From: Vespula vulgaris
Taxonomy: Eukaryota; Arthropoda; Insecta; Hymenoptera; Vespidae
Assembly (NCBI RefSeq): GCF_905475345.1
Contig: NC_066589.1
Location: 4,273,501 to 4,337,500, forward strand
Length of the DNA stretch: 64,000 nucleotides
Direction of reading: 5' to 3'
The notes beneath the pieces are model-generated. The model worked only from the letters and a program-made list of their open reading frames with translations, had not been told where the DNA came from and ran no database searches. The translations under genes were made by a program, and so were the position numbers. Shown one piece after another: positions 13,599 to 28,325 of the stretch. Each line of letters starts with the position of its first letter. The stretch's first letter is position 1.

Positions 13599-16500
13599 TA
13601 TATAAACGGGAAATAAACGTAATTGTATACAATGCGAGAAAAAACCGTGAACGTATTATATTACGGAAACTAAAATAGAAAGTTGGAAAATATATCTGAA
13701 AGTAAATTGTCTTTCATACTAAACTCATGTAATGTAGGAGAAAACGTTTCGTGTAGAATTTTTCTTTAAATACATTTTTTCGTTATACACGGTTAGATTA
13801 CACGAAATGTAACATTTTCAGGACAGATCAATCGATGTGTTCGATAATCAACCAAACAAAGTTTTATTGTTATTTTTTTAAAGGAATGAAGTAATATTTA
13901 ATCTAGTATCTTAATCGATATGCGACTCACACACACACACATATATATAAGTATCTATAAACAATTTCGAATTTTATGTTTTACCTTCGCAAGAAAAATC
14001 GAGCGGAGCGCGAATATAACAAGATTATATACATATTATAATCGAGATTATGCAACGTGATTTTTACTTTACGAATACTTATTATCCAACGATAATTAAT
14101 TTCAAAGATGATAGAGCTTCGTTAATAATTTCTTCTTCGTTGTTAGATTGGCCGGAGTAATCGTTAACAAAATAATCAATCACAATCGTAATCTACTTTC
14201 CGGCAATTCTCGCGAAAAAGATCGAAGACTGATCTTTCTTTCTTACCTTTTTCTTCTTCTTCTTCTTCTGTCGAGAGAACTTGGATAAGACGAAGATTGA
14301 CGAGACTTTCTCTCGATCATCTTTTAACGACTCTCCACCATCTTTTCTCTTCGTACATCTACACTCTCTCTCTCTCTCTCTTTCTTCTCTCTTTTTTCCA
14401 CTTTTTCTTTTTCTCAAGTTTTATCTCGCTTCTTATGCTTGTTCGCCCGGTGGGCCTATTGGAATTATCTTATCGTGGTCGAGGCTCAATGTACATTTGG
14501 GTGTACGCATGTTTTAACACGAGTCGTCCTCCATGCAAAAGCATGTAAACGCGCAAAAAGGTTCGTACTCAAGGCCATTCTCTCGAACTCGAGTTCGTAT
14601 ACGCGCAAATAGAAATAATTCCGCGGTTAAGTCTATATCATTCATTTTGTGTTTACTTTCTCTTATTCTTTTATTTATTTATTTATTCATTCTTTTCTTT
14701 GATAACAAAGATATGGAAAAGATCTCTCTTGTATTTTTTCAAGCTAACCTTAACCTCAATTAGGGATGCCATAAGTGGTGTATGTAACAACTTGTACGCG
14801 TAACTACATATATCTCGAAGCTGATCAAGAGAGCAAGGTAGTAGTAGATAAATCCTGTGATGATATTGCAGCTATTCGTGCCAGATGGTCTCTCTCTCTC
14901 TCTCTCTCTCGATCGATCGATCGATCGTTGGATCGTCGATCGATAGGGTTCAGAGTTAGCGGGTAGTCGAATCGTATCGTATTCGTACGACCGTTACCTT
15001 CCATGCATCATACTTTTTACGTACTCGTATCACTTTTCAACTTATTCGAATTGTATTCACATGCGGGTTGTGTTTACGTGATGTAAGTCTTCTAAACTTA
15101 GTTTTTTCTTTTCTTTTTTTTTCTTACTTATGTAAGCAAATTAATATAATGTTAAAAAGAGACGTAATGTTATTCGGACATACATATGTATTTCTCTGGC
15201 TCTTGTACTTATATAGAGACACGAGGAAATTCGTTTATACATAATATAAATGATAGATAGAAAAGGGTGGAGGAGAAAGATGAAAAAAAGGATTGGCTCG
15301 TAACGCGATTAGTTATACATTCGTACGAGTGCTCGTAAAACGAGATTCCTCTCCACGAGTCGTAATCTGTCGTACGTGATGTCTCTGGTCTTTGTCGTCC
15401 GACTATAGTCGTTGATTCGGCCAGGTCGCACCTACGCGTCTTATTCAAATATTAATCCGAGAGCATACACGTACAACACACGCATACATAAATGTTCAAC
15501 AAGAGTATAAAAAAGGATCCATACGTGGATGATTCGAGGATGATTCGAGGATGATTCGAGCTCTAACATTGGTCACCGACCACTTTCCTTTTACCATCCA
15601 CCAAACCGATAACATTCCTTTTATTCTTCTTCTTCTTTTTTTTTATTATTATTATTTTATCTTCTTTTTTATCATCTTTTTTTCTGCTTCTCCGTTCTTT
15701 TTTTTATCGTGAAATTTTTATCATGAAACTGTAAACATCACAGTAGCTGGCGCATTGTCTTTTTATTAAATTCGTCGGGGTTAAAAAATTTCTTAAAACT
15801 TTGTCCACCGTTGCAGATCCCACGGCTATGAACGGATTATTTGTATCGAATTCTTTTATTTCAGAAGTTATTTAATATCTACGATATATACATATTCGTA
15901 AATGTAATATATCTGTAATTATCGATATTAGTATCGCATTTCTATTATACTTAACACGTTAAAATAACTATCTCCAAATGATTTTTAGACAAATTAATAA
16001 ATTAACGATATGTTTGTTTTATTTAATTAATAGAAAATGCTTTAAATATCGTTTTTGTATTTCGATAATTTTTTAAATGTATTCGCAAAAGCTTCCTCCG
16101 ACCTTACCATTAACGATTCTATCACGCTTATAAAAAAGTCATTTAATATCGTCCACGCTTTCCAAGAATGATGAACCAGGTAGCTACCTGTTTTTGATAT
16201 CGCAACGAGATATAATACCTACCGACTATAGCACACCATTTTCTATGTACTATAGATGATATCGTATCAAACGACAAAGTTTTCTTTACGTTTAGACTAT
16301 TTCGTTAAATTAAATGTAGATACATTGATTCGGTATGTAACAAAAATAGAATCGCACGGATAAAATAGAAAATAAGTTGCGTACGAATCCGTTAGAGATT
16401 TGCATCACAATGTCAAATCGAGACTGTTGTGTAGCTCCGAAGGTGGTGTCTCTAAGAGGATGCAGAGAGATCTTATATATGTGGCTCGTGTATTGGACGT

Positions 16501-16844
16501 TCCAAGAAAGAGGCTTGGCTTTTAGGACGATATGCGAATGTATATGCTAAATATGTATACGTTCCTTCCTTCGATCCCCAATGCGTTCCTACGCAGTTAT
16601 ACATATATATCTATATATGTGCGTGCGTGCGTGCATATACGTACGAACGAATGAACGCACGAATGAACGCACGAATGCACGCACGAATGCACGCATGGAG
16701 AACCCGCTACGATGTTACGGGTACAAGGGAGGAGAGGGTTTCTTTCTCTCGACAGTTCCTCACCTCGAATCTTGTACGAGCGACACACTCCTTTCCATCT
16801 CCTTGTCCTCGCATTCTTTCTTCCCGTATTCCTCTTTCTCCTTT

Positions 16845-16882
<38 letters not shown>

Positions 16883-19800
16883 GTTTTCTCTTTATCTATC
16901 TCTATCTCTCTCTCTCAATTTTTAAAGATCTTTTTTCCAACTCTACCACCCTTGATCTTTTTCAGGGATCCTTTTTCTTCGAGTATGTGATTTATGCCAC
17001 TACGTTGAAGATCTAGAGAACACCTTCGACCTTTTCTCAGATTCTTTTTCCTACTCACTGTATTTTTTAAAAAAGGAGTTGGGAGGGAGGGAGAAGAAAG
17101 TAATTTTTTTTTCGCGTCGTCGTCGTCGTCGTCCTCGTCGTCATGGAATCACTATCTGCGGGTTGGTCGTGATCGTTGATCGTGAAATGATTTGTATAAC
17201 CCCGCATCGGATGATCTTGGCTCTTTGGCCATCTCGTCGCGTTTTATCTTTTATCTTTTTAAAATCTAAACTCGACTAAAAGGTTTAAGATACTTTGCGT
17301 ATAGTTTTGCTTCGAGATATTCCCTTTTCTTACCCCGTTCATATATCTAAATAATAATATTACTGTTATATTGAATTTTTTTATACCGGACCATTAATGT
17401 ATAAGCTATTCTACGGTTCATATATTTTATTGAAAGAACGGGTAACTCTTTTGTTGTTGGAAATTCTAAAAATGAAGGCTTGACTTAACATAGGACTTAT
17501 TAGGGTCATGAGTGCACTCACGACCCCTGTGGTTACGAGCGAATGTCTTCTCGCCCATTCGTCCGCTCGCGAATTCTTTCTCACGATTCTCAGAAAGGCT
17601 TGTTCTCTCACGCGTGACCGCGAATTTTGCAGGTGTTTGCTACTCGCGACTCGATCGAGAGTAAGGTATAAAAAAACAGAAATGACGAGAATGACGGCGA
17701 TGACGACGACGATGACGACAACAAGAACAACAACAACAACGACGGATCAGTTTCTCTCCACGACCATGTTGCGCAAAATCAATGAGATAGGACCGCGTGA
17801 ATTCTCGTCCAAGGTCACTGGGTAAAGTTCCTTTTGAAAAAGAAACTTATTCGCATTGCTCTCAATCCTTTTTCCTTTTCTTTCGATTCATTACGATTTT
17901 TAAGTCAAGAAACTTGAGTATTAAATTTTTTTTTTTTTTAATTTGGGTTTTGAGAAATTTTCTATACGATCGACCAATAACTCCAGTATATTCTAGTAAC
18001 AAATTTTTGATAATTAACAATTTCGTTTTGAAAAGAAGACAAATTATAAATGTTTATGAATTTTATTTATTTTCATTGTTTTTGTACGTTTTATTTATTC
18101 TAGTGTAAATGAAGCTTGAATTACATACGTCTCGTAACGCAACCAAAGGAGTGTTCGTGTGTGTGTGTGTAAAGGATTGAATATATGTATGTATTACATA
18201 AGGGAATATGTAGACAATACCAGTTGTTTGTACATACAATTTAACAATAGTGTATTTTATTAAAAAGTATAAGAATAACGTGAGTATTTGGATAAAGAAT
18301 TTTAAATTGATAGTTTAAAATTGGGCACGTTATATAATATATGAATAATATTATATACGTATAACAATAATATAAAATCATTCAAGTTTTGTTTTTAGAT
18401 CTTGTCTATAGTTCTTTTAGATAATTTTTTTTTATAATATTTGATCTGTTATGATTTAAGATAGTCAATTATGCGTCGAGATATCGGTCAATTAAACTTC
18501 AAATCATTTTAATCTTAACTCCTGAAATTTCGAAACTAGACATATCTCAGGGAATATAGTAAAATTAATAATAAGATAGTAAAAGTAATAAATAAGTTTA
18601 AACTATTTTCGAACGATTCTCTCACATTTGTTAAACTTAAATAAATTATATCCATCATCGATAATTTATGAATTCGAGATAATCTCTTCCACCCTTGCCA
18701 TCAAGGTGACTTTTGCTCTTTCACAAGATTTCACCAGGAATCAGTTTGTATGCGTGCGTGCGTATGTGTGTATATCGTACATAAGATACTTAGAAGCGGA
18801 CGAGATTATTTCGTGGTTCGCATGTACATATTATAAAAAGTGAGCTTGTGTATGTGTGTGTGAAAGAGAGAGACCGGAAAGAGGCAGCAAACAGGATGCG
18901 AAAACGTCCTTTCGATACTGTACGCGTACCGGAACTGTGGGAAAACTTCCACAGTTAGAGTTCGCGAGTGCAAGAGACGCCCTTTTATGAATAATTCGGA
19001 GCGCGCTCGCGCGCGTGAGAGAAAGGGAAAGAGAAATAGACAGACAAGACATGTGAAAATTGCGTTTGCGTGTACAACGAATGCGCAAGATCCGGATGTT
19101 AATTAATTAGTTCACTAGTAGTAATAATGTATAGTACATGCATAGATCCTAGCCTGTCGCGGGAAAGTATCCGCAGCATTTGATTGAAACTGCGAGTACA
19201 TAGTATACGTGATTTTTATGGTAAATAGGTTTGATAAAAATATCGTGCAGAAAAGAAAATCATGTAAATCAAGATTAAAATTAGAATGGGTTTCGTAACA
19301 CTTAATTAAATAATTTCAGTATTTCTTCAAGTGCGTGTCTATAATGTTAGAAAATAATTATGTCGAATTATTTATATGTATACAAATGATTTAAGTTACC
19401 ATAGGTAATATAGACGTGTTTTATACGTATTAATATGTTTAACGTAAATCATACATTAGAGTTTTTTTATTGTTACTTTTTATTTACACGTTAAAAAGTT
19501 AGCAAAGATATTACCTATCTTCAGACCTATCAATCTAGATGATTGATATAATTGATCTCAAATGAAAGTCTCTAACATACTTGTAAGATAATAATCGTCT
19601 CTGGGTATTTATTTCTCTTAAATATATCCTTCGGGTTTTGATATTTTTATGTCGATTTTAATTTCTATAAAAAATATTAGAACTTAATTTATTGCGATTA
19701 TTTATGATTTCGTTGCAATATCGAATCTCTAGTATCCTAGATACTACTAAGCTAGATAGAATTGCTGCTATTTTCAATGTTAAGTGCATCTGCATGACTT

Positions 19801-20448
19801 TAAAAACGCTTATCCTTTTTTTACATTAAACTGAACACGTTGAACACGTTCTATCTTATCTTATGTTATTTTATAGTACTATATCAAATGGTATATTGTA
19901 GGTATGACTTTCTATGAATTTTGGTCAGCATTTTGTTATATTCATTAAGGAATAACTGGTCGTTTTCACAATGCGCGCTTTGCTTCGGAGGAAACTACTT
20001 TCGCCAGCGATATAGTATCTACCTATATATCAACAAGTTGATATCGATACGGTCGAGGAGACAGCTATTGTTGCTCCGCGTGAACAATACTATTCTGTAT
20101 CTTTTTATTCTGTGAACGTACACTGCTGTCCGATTTTTTGCGTTTCTTTGTATTAACTTTATTCAGGCATTTGGTACTTGAACTCGATCGAGCATGTTAC
20201 TCAACTTTCCCGTTCCATTTTCGAGAGAGTGGAAAGATCATGAGGATATATATACACATATTGCTATATAAATTTCTTTTTTCTCTTTTAAATTTATTCT
20301 AGAAAAAATGACAAAAATTTGTTAACATAATGGAAATGTCTTAAATCATAAATATCTTTCGTATTAGTTGATTTCTTCTATTCAGTTATAAATCGATGGT
20401 ATAAGAATCGATTTGTTAAACTTCGTGATAAATGAAGAGAACGGGAAG

Positions 20449-20525
<77 letters not shown>

Positions 20526-23500
20526 AGAAAGAAAAATGGACGAAGATACGGAAATATTTGTTTATCGATTATAGGTCTCGTTGGACCAAAAACCCACCTC
20601 ACGCATATCTCTAACGAAGTCAGGATTTACTCGAAGAAATATTTGCTGGCTCGCGTCAGAGAGAACCGTTACCGGTTAGAGCGGTTTGGTTCATTGGTGA
20701 TTTTTCGTGAATTTTGCCTCTCTTCTCGTTCGTTGATCGAGCATTACATTCGTCGTTCGCATTTTTGAACAGGTTCAAAAGAAAGCGAGGTCTCTTTGGA
20801 TCTGCCATTAATTAGCTTTCGTGCTCCGCGTTCCAGGGAACCCTATTACCAACGTGATCTGCAGATCGATCGATTTGTCGCCGTTACTGTCGTTTCTCCT
20901 CGACGCCTACGACCGTACGAATCTTTTCCTTCGTATTGAATTATTCAACGACGAGTCTTGTGATAATTGAATTCGGAGCGAAATAATTAGTCATCTTGGA
21001 ATACGAATGCCTTGTTAAACTTATCGGTAAAGGAGAAACGATAAGTGTGTAATAATATCTGTTCGATCGAAAAGATTTATTAGTTTTTAGGCGCGACCGT
21101 CAACTTATGCAATCGTCATCGTGAAATATGTCCGTGAAATGTGATAATATTTTATAATAATACAATTTTTCGATTTTATCTGTGACATTCGAATATATAA
21201 TTATTTTTCTTAAAATAATAAATTGGTTGACATTACGTTTATCAAACGTTTTACACCTTGTTTATCTGCCATAAAAAAGGTGCTAGGAAGTAATTTTATA
21301 AATTCTATGAGAAACTATGGGAAACTAAGGATCATTGAAGAGTATTGTTTATTTCAAGAAAAATAAAAGATAAATCTCAGTATCACTGCAACGACTATTG
21401 CTAAAATGCCGAAGGAAATTGCTGGAATTGATTATTCGGAAATTATAAAATAAACATTACATCGAAATTATTTTCGTGCCTGTAACGCTAGAAGCATGCC
21501 ATTTTAGCGAAACCAATCGAAAAAAAAGATCGAAGTTTGTAAAAAATTATGTAGACGAATCAGTTTCATTTTAGCAGGAAACTATATTCGCTGATGAGCG
21601 TAAATAAAATGTTTTTGTACCTAATGGAAAGAAAAAAGTATGATGAAAACCAGGAAGAGTATTAAATGAAGACCACTTACAAGCATTAATGGTGGTGTCA
21701 AGTTCGTAATGGTGTTGCATGCTTGAATGCATGGGGATGCACGAGTGCAAAGGGAACAGTCAATTTACGCATAATTAAGGGGATTATGAATAAATTGTAT
21801 ATTTAAATATATTGAAAAGTAATTTGAAACTTAGTGTCGAAAAATTTGAGATTTTAAAGGATTCCAATTTTTATCAGGATAAATCGCACAATCCAACGAT
21901 GAATTATTTATAATGTTTCCGTTTATGTACTGTTTACGTTTAATGTGATATTAGCTCTATCGAAGTTTATTGTTTTATCAGCCATTATGGTTCTATCCCG
22001 TTATGGTTCGTAATTGCTAGTTGTGTATTTGATTTATGTAATAAGATAACGTTTAAATGTTAATTGTTGACGATCGATCGGAAGTGTTTGATAGTTTCGA
22101 TGTTTGCAGTCTGTTCGAGTTATTGCTTTGCATATTCGAGTCATACTCCGTATAATTTTGCCACTGTACTTTTTTTTTTAAATATCAAACATGAAAACTA
22201 TTTCCTTGATGATAACTTTTACCTTTTTCGTATGACAGTGTAATGAGTTATCGTATGTCAAAAGAGAAATTTTTCCTTTCGTGTGATATTTTAACCATAC
22301 GTAAAGTTTAATTAATTATGTAAAAAGCTTTAACATTAGTCTTAAGGTTAGTCGGAAAGAAAGTAAAGGTTGTAGTTTACGCAAACGGTTAAAACATCGA
22401 GTGCTACGATTTCTTGGAAAGACGAAGACACATAACTTTCTATTTGTACGAATATTAACTTTGTTCGTTGTTTGTTGAATGCTTTCTAAAGTTTTTAAAG
22501 TGAAATTTCTTAAAGCACGGTAGTGCGAGTTCGGTTCATAGAAATCCGAATAAAACGAAAAGTAAAACGAAAGTCAAACTCCGTGTACGAGACTGGTGAG
22601 GCGGGTAGCGTAAGGACGGCACGTTTCACTATTTCGTTTCACTTTCCCCCCGTACTGTTGCCGAATCATGAGTCGATCAGGGAAAGGGGTGAGGGTATCG
22701 TGTACCATGCGTATTGGTCACCGCACTCTTCAAAACTGGTGGTGGGTCAGTGGAGTAAGGCTAACGCGTTTTACGTTTTCGTTTCCTTGTCACTTACCTG
22801 TTACTCTTATCATTAGAGCAAGGCTAGCACATAACACATTTTCGTTTTGTTTGTAACAAGTTTACTGTGAGTATCATTTAATGTTACTATTCTATGTTAA
22901 TTCGTATAATTACGCGTAAAACCGGTATAGAATGAGTTAGAGTGTTTTGTGAGAGAAAGATGAGCGTGCTCATAAATCGAAATAAATATTAAAAAAGTAG
23001 ACTGCAACGTTCGAGGAGAATTTTCGAGCAAGACAAAAACCATTGAAAAATATTAAAAACATTAAGAGCGTACATTATTAGCTACTCAATTTTTAACGAT
23101 CGATAATGTCGACAATTGAGCTAATTATAGTCCGTCTAAAGAGTCGAGTCAGCAGAGAATTAAACAAACGCAGGCAATTGGGACAGAAACGTATTCACGA
23201 TCTTCAGATAGTGTAACACTTTCCGGCCCATGTAAATTCGCTTCTGAATTTAACAATTGATTATCGTTCGTCAGTCAATAGTTAGAGTCCCTTACATTTG
23301 TCATGTGCTTAGCAAGCGAATGTTTTTAACTGACTCTACTGATCCGATTCGTTGGAAGGATTATAGAAATAGAATGATTCCATTTATTTAGATAGTTTCG
23401 AATATTTTTCTTTTAGTAGAATATTTTGGCAATTTTGAAGAATTGTCGCTCAGAAGTAAATATGTTTAGCTAATAAACGGATTGATTGGATAACAGGTAA

Positions 23501-26500
23501 AACATTTTGTTCAATATGAAATTAATTCTAAAAGAAGAAGAAAAAAAAAGGAAATAATTTTTCTTGAAAAAACTTTTATCCCTATAATTTCAGACATATT
23601 TAAGATCGTAACGATTTATTATCATCTCGCATTTACTATCAGCTTGCAACTCGAAATTAAATCCTGCGAGACACGTAATTACTCTTTTGCCTCCATGATT
23701 TTCCAGATGTACGTAGAAGCTTTCCGTTCGCACAAACTCGACCCTTCTCCCTTCCCACGATAGAACAGAAGCCACGATTACTGCCTCCACCTGTTGCATT
23801 CTCTCTCTTTCTCTCTGTTCTTGTCTTTTCTTTGCTCGCGTAGGTTACGGCGTAGGTTACGACGTGTACTGCCCTTTATGTATTATGTAGTACGCGCTAC
23901 CTGTTGTCGCTTCCTCCTGTACTCCTCCGCAAGAAACGATCTTGAAGAGGAACACGAAGGAAAAGGAGGAGTAGGAGGAGAAGGAGGAAGAAAAAAGACA
24001 GCTTGCAGTTCACGTTCACAAATCGCTGCATTGCATGTTTCCTTTCATAAATTCTCACTACACATGATTTAAAATTAAAAGTGTTACGGTAATTTTTACT
24101 ATTATTATTACTATTACTATTATTAGTATTAGTATTATTATTATTATTATTTTTATTTTTATTATTAATATTATTAATATTATTATTATTATACATTGTT
24201 TAAAGTCTCTTCAACATGTCTTTAATGATTACATATATAAATAAATAAATATATATATATATATATAATATTATTGCAGCAGGTATATTTGCAAACTTTG
24301 CTGGCAAATATTTCTGTGTAATCTATTCTTTTTAATATAATTGTTCGTTCTTTTATTGAAAGTTGAACGACTTATGCAACTTGAATATAATTTGTTTTAG
24401 ACGATTCATTATAAAAAGAAATATTAATAATTAGTAACCTTTGTATTCAGAGGCTTGTTCATTTCTGAATAAGTTAAGAATTACGATAATATCAACCATA
24501 TATATCATTTATTACACTTCGCTTTCATTGTTAATGTTATATACAAGAATCGATAAGTAAGAAAAACAATGTAAACACTGAGAATACATTCACACGCAAC
24601 CGTTCAGTACGAGTGTTACAATGAGACCATATTACGGTACTAATGTCTTGAAAATTATGAGAAGTCATTACATTTTAGTCCTAGAATAGTATTTCCCAAA
24701 GCTTAATGTATCTATCTTTCAGTTATTTAACGGTAAACATTATTGAAAAATTAAAACAATATGGTAGGAAAATTAATTTTTTTTTTCTATCTAAATGACA
24801 AGATGTCCACGCTAATGTAAAGAAGTCTGGTACTTGACACAGTTTTTTTTTTTCAAGTACCAGATTTATTAACAGTATATATATATTTTTTAAGATTTAT
24901 TAAGAATGTGCAATAAGTGGCATGTAAGATGCGAATAAATAATAAAATAATTTTGATAAATATTATAATTATTTTCAAAAGACTTTTGTAACACAAAAAT
25001 GGGATAAGAAAACAGTAGATTTTATACAAAACTTAATTTTAAAATATATGTAAGTGTCACAAGATACATAAAGTTTCTTTTTTATTTTTATTTTATTATT
25101 ATTTTTTATATCAATTCCTCTAAAAAAATACATTTCATGGAATAGAAGAAATTAATTAAAAAATTTTTTCTTAATTACTATGAACGATAGATACATACAT
25201 ATTAATCCTTCTTTTATTTTTACAATTGAGAAAATCTTCTTTAGACAGATCCTCAAACAAATGATTTTTTGTTATTAAATAAAATTCGATAGAATATTAA
25301 ACGATCCGTTTACTTAAAAATTGCTTTTTTATCACCTGAATGACGATGATTCACTTCTTTTATTTCAATTCAAATCTCAGCCTTTGGCTAGTTTTTCTAG
25401 TCTTCTGACTCAACATAGCGTGAAAGTAATATTAAGACTCTTAATGACGACAAGTCTTGACTTGAAAAAGTTAGAAAGGAAGAGATAGTCCCAGTGGATT
25501 TCTCGCGTTTACCATGAACAGTTTCATAAACGATAGTTTTCGCACGTTTGGATTTTTTAAAACTGGATATTTAAACGTTTCCGTAGAAAGCTTTATCTTT
25601 ATTTGAAATCTTCTTTTTCTCTTCTTTTTTATTAGCTTCGCAATAATAACGATACTTTAGTATTCAGGAAACAACTCGCATGACGAGTTGTATACACCCA
25701 TCTATCATATATGTGTCTACAGTAGCAGACAATTTTCTATAGATTATATCACTTCAATTATTTAAAATAAAAGCTATCTTACAAAATATTAATTTTCTTT
25801 TAAGAAATTTTCATTACTTGTGCTAACGTAAATAATTTTGTTGTTGTTGCAAAAATAGTTCTAAACTAATGATCATAGTAAATCTTAAATATAAATTAGT
25901 TGTACATTAAAAATTAGTTGTACATGTAGTAACCATAGTATAATGCGAAAATCTATTCAACAAGTAGTTGTAAAGTTTTGTCTGCTATTGTAGATAGTAT
26001 ACATATTTAGATACTTTTTATCGGTTTAAAATGACTCGCATAGCGTAGCGATAATGGTCAATGTGATATAGTCGAAACTAGTTTTTTCCTTATATGATTT
26101 TCAATAACATGCAGAAGTGATATACTTAAGAATGAAATATTTAATTGAAAATATTTTCAACGAACCAATGAACGAGATCCTCGAAATTATACATTCGTCG
26201 GATAAAACAACACGAGAAAGAACTTTAAAAACTTAAAAAACCAAACAATATCTTTTATTTTCTCTTATTATATTTAACTCTTTCCGTTTAGAATTACTTT
26301 TTATTAAACGCATCGGCGCATCGACAGACGTACGTCGATCAATCAATCTCGTTGCTTAAGAAAATCCATAAAAAAAAAAAAAAAGATGTTACTCAAATCC
26401 TCTTAAAAGATATTTACCTTTGAAGAAATAAATATATTCTTTACTCGTAATTTCACGCGACATAATATTTTCATTTAGCTCAGTTTTAATTTCAACAATA

Positions 26501-28294
26501 GAACGGTAAATATACTTTGCCGTCGTGAATATTTAGGATTTCGACCGCGAAGAGTTAATTTTCTGTGGAAAAGAAAAGATTTGTCGAGCGGAGTCGATTA
26601 TTTTGAAATTAGCTTACGTTAGTTTGTAGAGGTAATGTCAAAGAGTTCTCCAACTTTGAAGACCTCGTTGGAGGCTGTATCAAGGAGAGTAGGAAGTCCG
26701 TGACTCTCTCGGAAGGAAGGGCTTTTCTCCGCTCGTGTCTCGGCACCGTTAGGCCGAGCTGCGCGATGGGATCGCGGCCAGCTGTTGTGTGTCGGGCGGG
26801 CGCGCACAGGTGCGCGACGCAAAGTGACGAGCGCGCGTGCTGACGCGAGATTTTCGAATACTTTTCCTTCCCTTGTTCTCAAACTTCAAAGGTCTTCTGC
26901 TCACGAGACAGAATGAAATACATAAACCGGATGAGAATCGAAAATTACTTTCAATTATTCATTTTAATATTCATTCGAAGATGCGATGATCTTTTTTTTT
27001 CTTTTTTTTTATATAAATAAAATTTTACGAGAAAAAAGAACATCAAGAAGTGACAAGATATGTTTGATTTGTTTGTTCCGATTCGTGTCCATTGTGTATT
27101 TTTATATATGTATTTTGTTACTTGTTTGAATATCTAATCTTGAAAATTAATTTTTCCTTTAAAATAATCGTAAAGTGTGTAGAAGTGTTAACGATGTATG
27201 ATATAGGACGTATTCAATACTTAAAAAACAGTTTATTCGTAAAGATTATACATTTGTAGAGTTAAATTTTCATTCTTTGGGATAAATTCATGGCGTATCA
27301 CACGATGTACATGTTTATTGAAATTTGTTCTCACGCTTCTCTGTAATCGTATGAGTTATTATGAGTCATAGTTATGTCAGAAAGGCACTAAACGCTTTGT
27401 CTTTTGATTGATGAATACAATGAGGATACGGACAGGAAAGAAGAATTAATTCTGTCATTTTTTCTTGTAGTAATTTATATAAGTACATATGTGTATGTGT
27501 GTGTGTGTATATATATACATATATATGAATATATATGATATATATGAAGTGTACAGTAGTAGATTAAAATTTTACGGGTCCAGCGAAAGTCAATTATAAT
27601 TTAGCCAACTTTCGAAAATTATAATACTTTCGAGTTAACATTTGTGGAATGGTTATATTAAAATCGATGCTTATAAAACATTATAACTACTTTCGTTTTT
27701 TTTTTTAATCGGTAAATTTAGAGAAGTAACACATAGATACGTAAATTATTAGGACTTTGTAAGAACAGTTGTACGGTATTGCGAAGAAGGAAAGGAGTAA
27801 GAAAAGGGTTAAGGAGGGGTAGTGAAGGGAGAAGAGGCGGTCACCTTTCTCGTGGAATGTACGGTCAGTACCCCACCTTACCTTTTGCTTCGCACACTTC
27901 GAGCAATGCTCGCACGTATGTACCGTCTACCTCGCCTCTTCTTCTCACACGCGTCCACACACGCATCCACGCACGTACGTAGAATATCTATGGCTACGTA
28001 AATGCAACGGAAGAAGAGGAGGTACGCGCGCGCGAACACGTATCCTCCGCTTCTGGATAATATCTCGCTAGGAGATCCAGAAGAGCAGTCCTTCCTCTTC
28101 TTTGAGGAACCTTTTCTATCTCGCTTGTAGGATTTGCATTGGCGTAGAATTTTATATTCTCTCGCAGGGTATTAATCTCGAATAGAATCGACAAATTCGA
28201 TTTGAGATTCGAAATATCGAAAATAATTTTAAAGCATCTACTTTTCGTACTGTTTCGTGTCTTCTTTTCTTTCTTCTTTCTTTATTCTAATTTT

Positions 28295-28325
<31 letters not shown>

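Larger units (their letters stand above)
13007..25640 (+). other. Giant intron, first third: AT-rich DNA with microsatellites
   Basis: No exon with supported splice logic is seen. Contents: (TTTA)n 13565-13600; (CT)n then (GATC)n 14889-14933; an 11-bp GATGATTCGAG-type triplicate near 15528-15561; a 12-bp minisatellite 16648-16698; (GTC)n 17115-17142; (GA)n 20451-20522; interrupted (TTA)n 24095-24193; and a 12-bp perfect hairpin 24826-24864. Confidence 0.7.

Noticed and set aside
17508..17825. 105-codon frame with Thr/Met repeats
   Set aside because: Driven by a GAC/AAC-type triplet repeat; no splice or domain support.
20432..20614. Arg-Glu repeat and Ser-Leu repeat frames
   Set aside because: Both are translations of the (GA)n tract on opposite strands.
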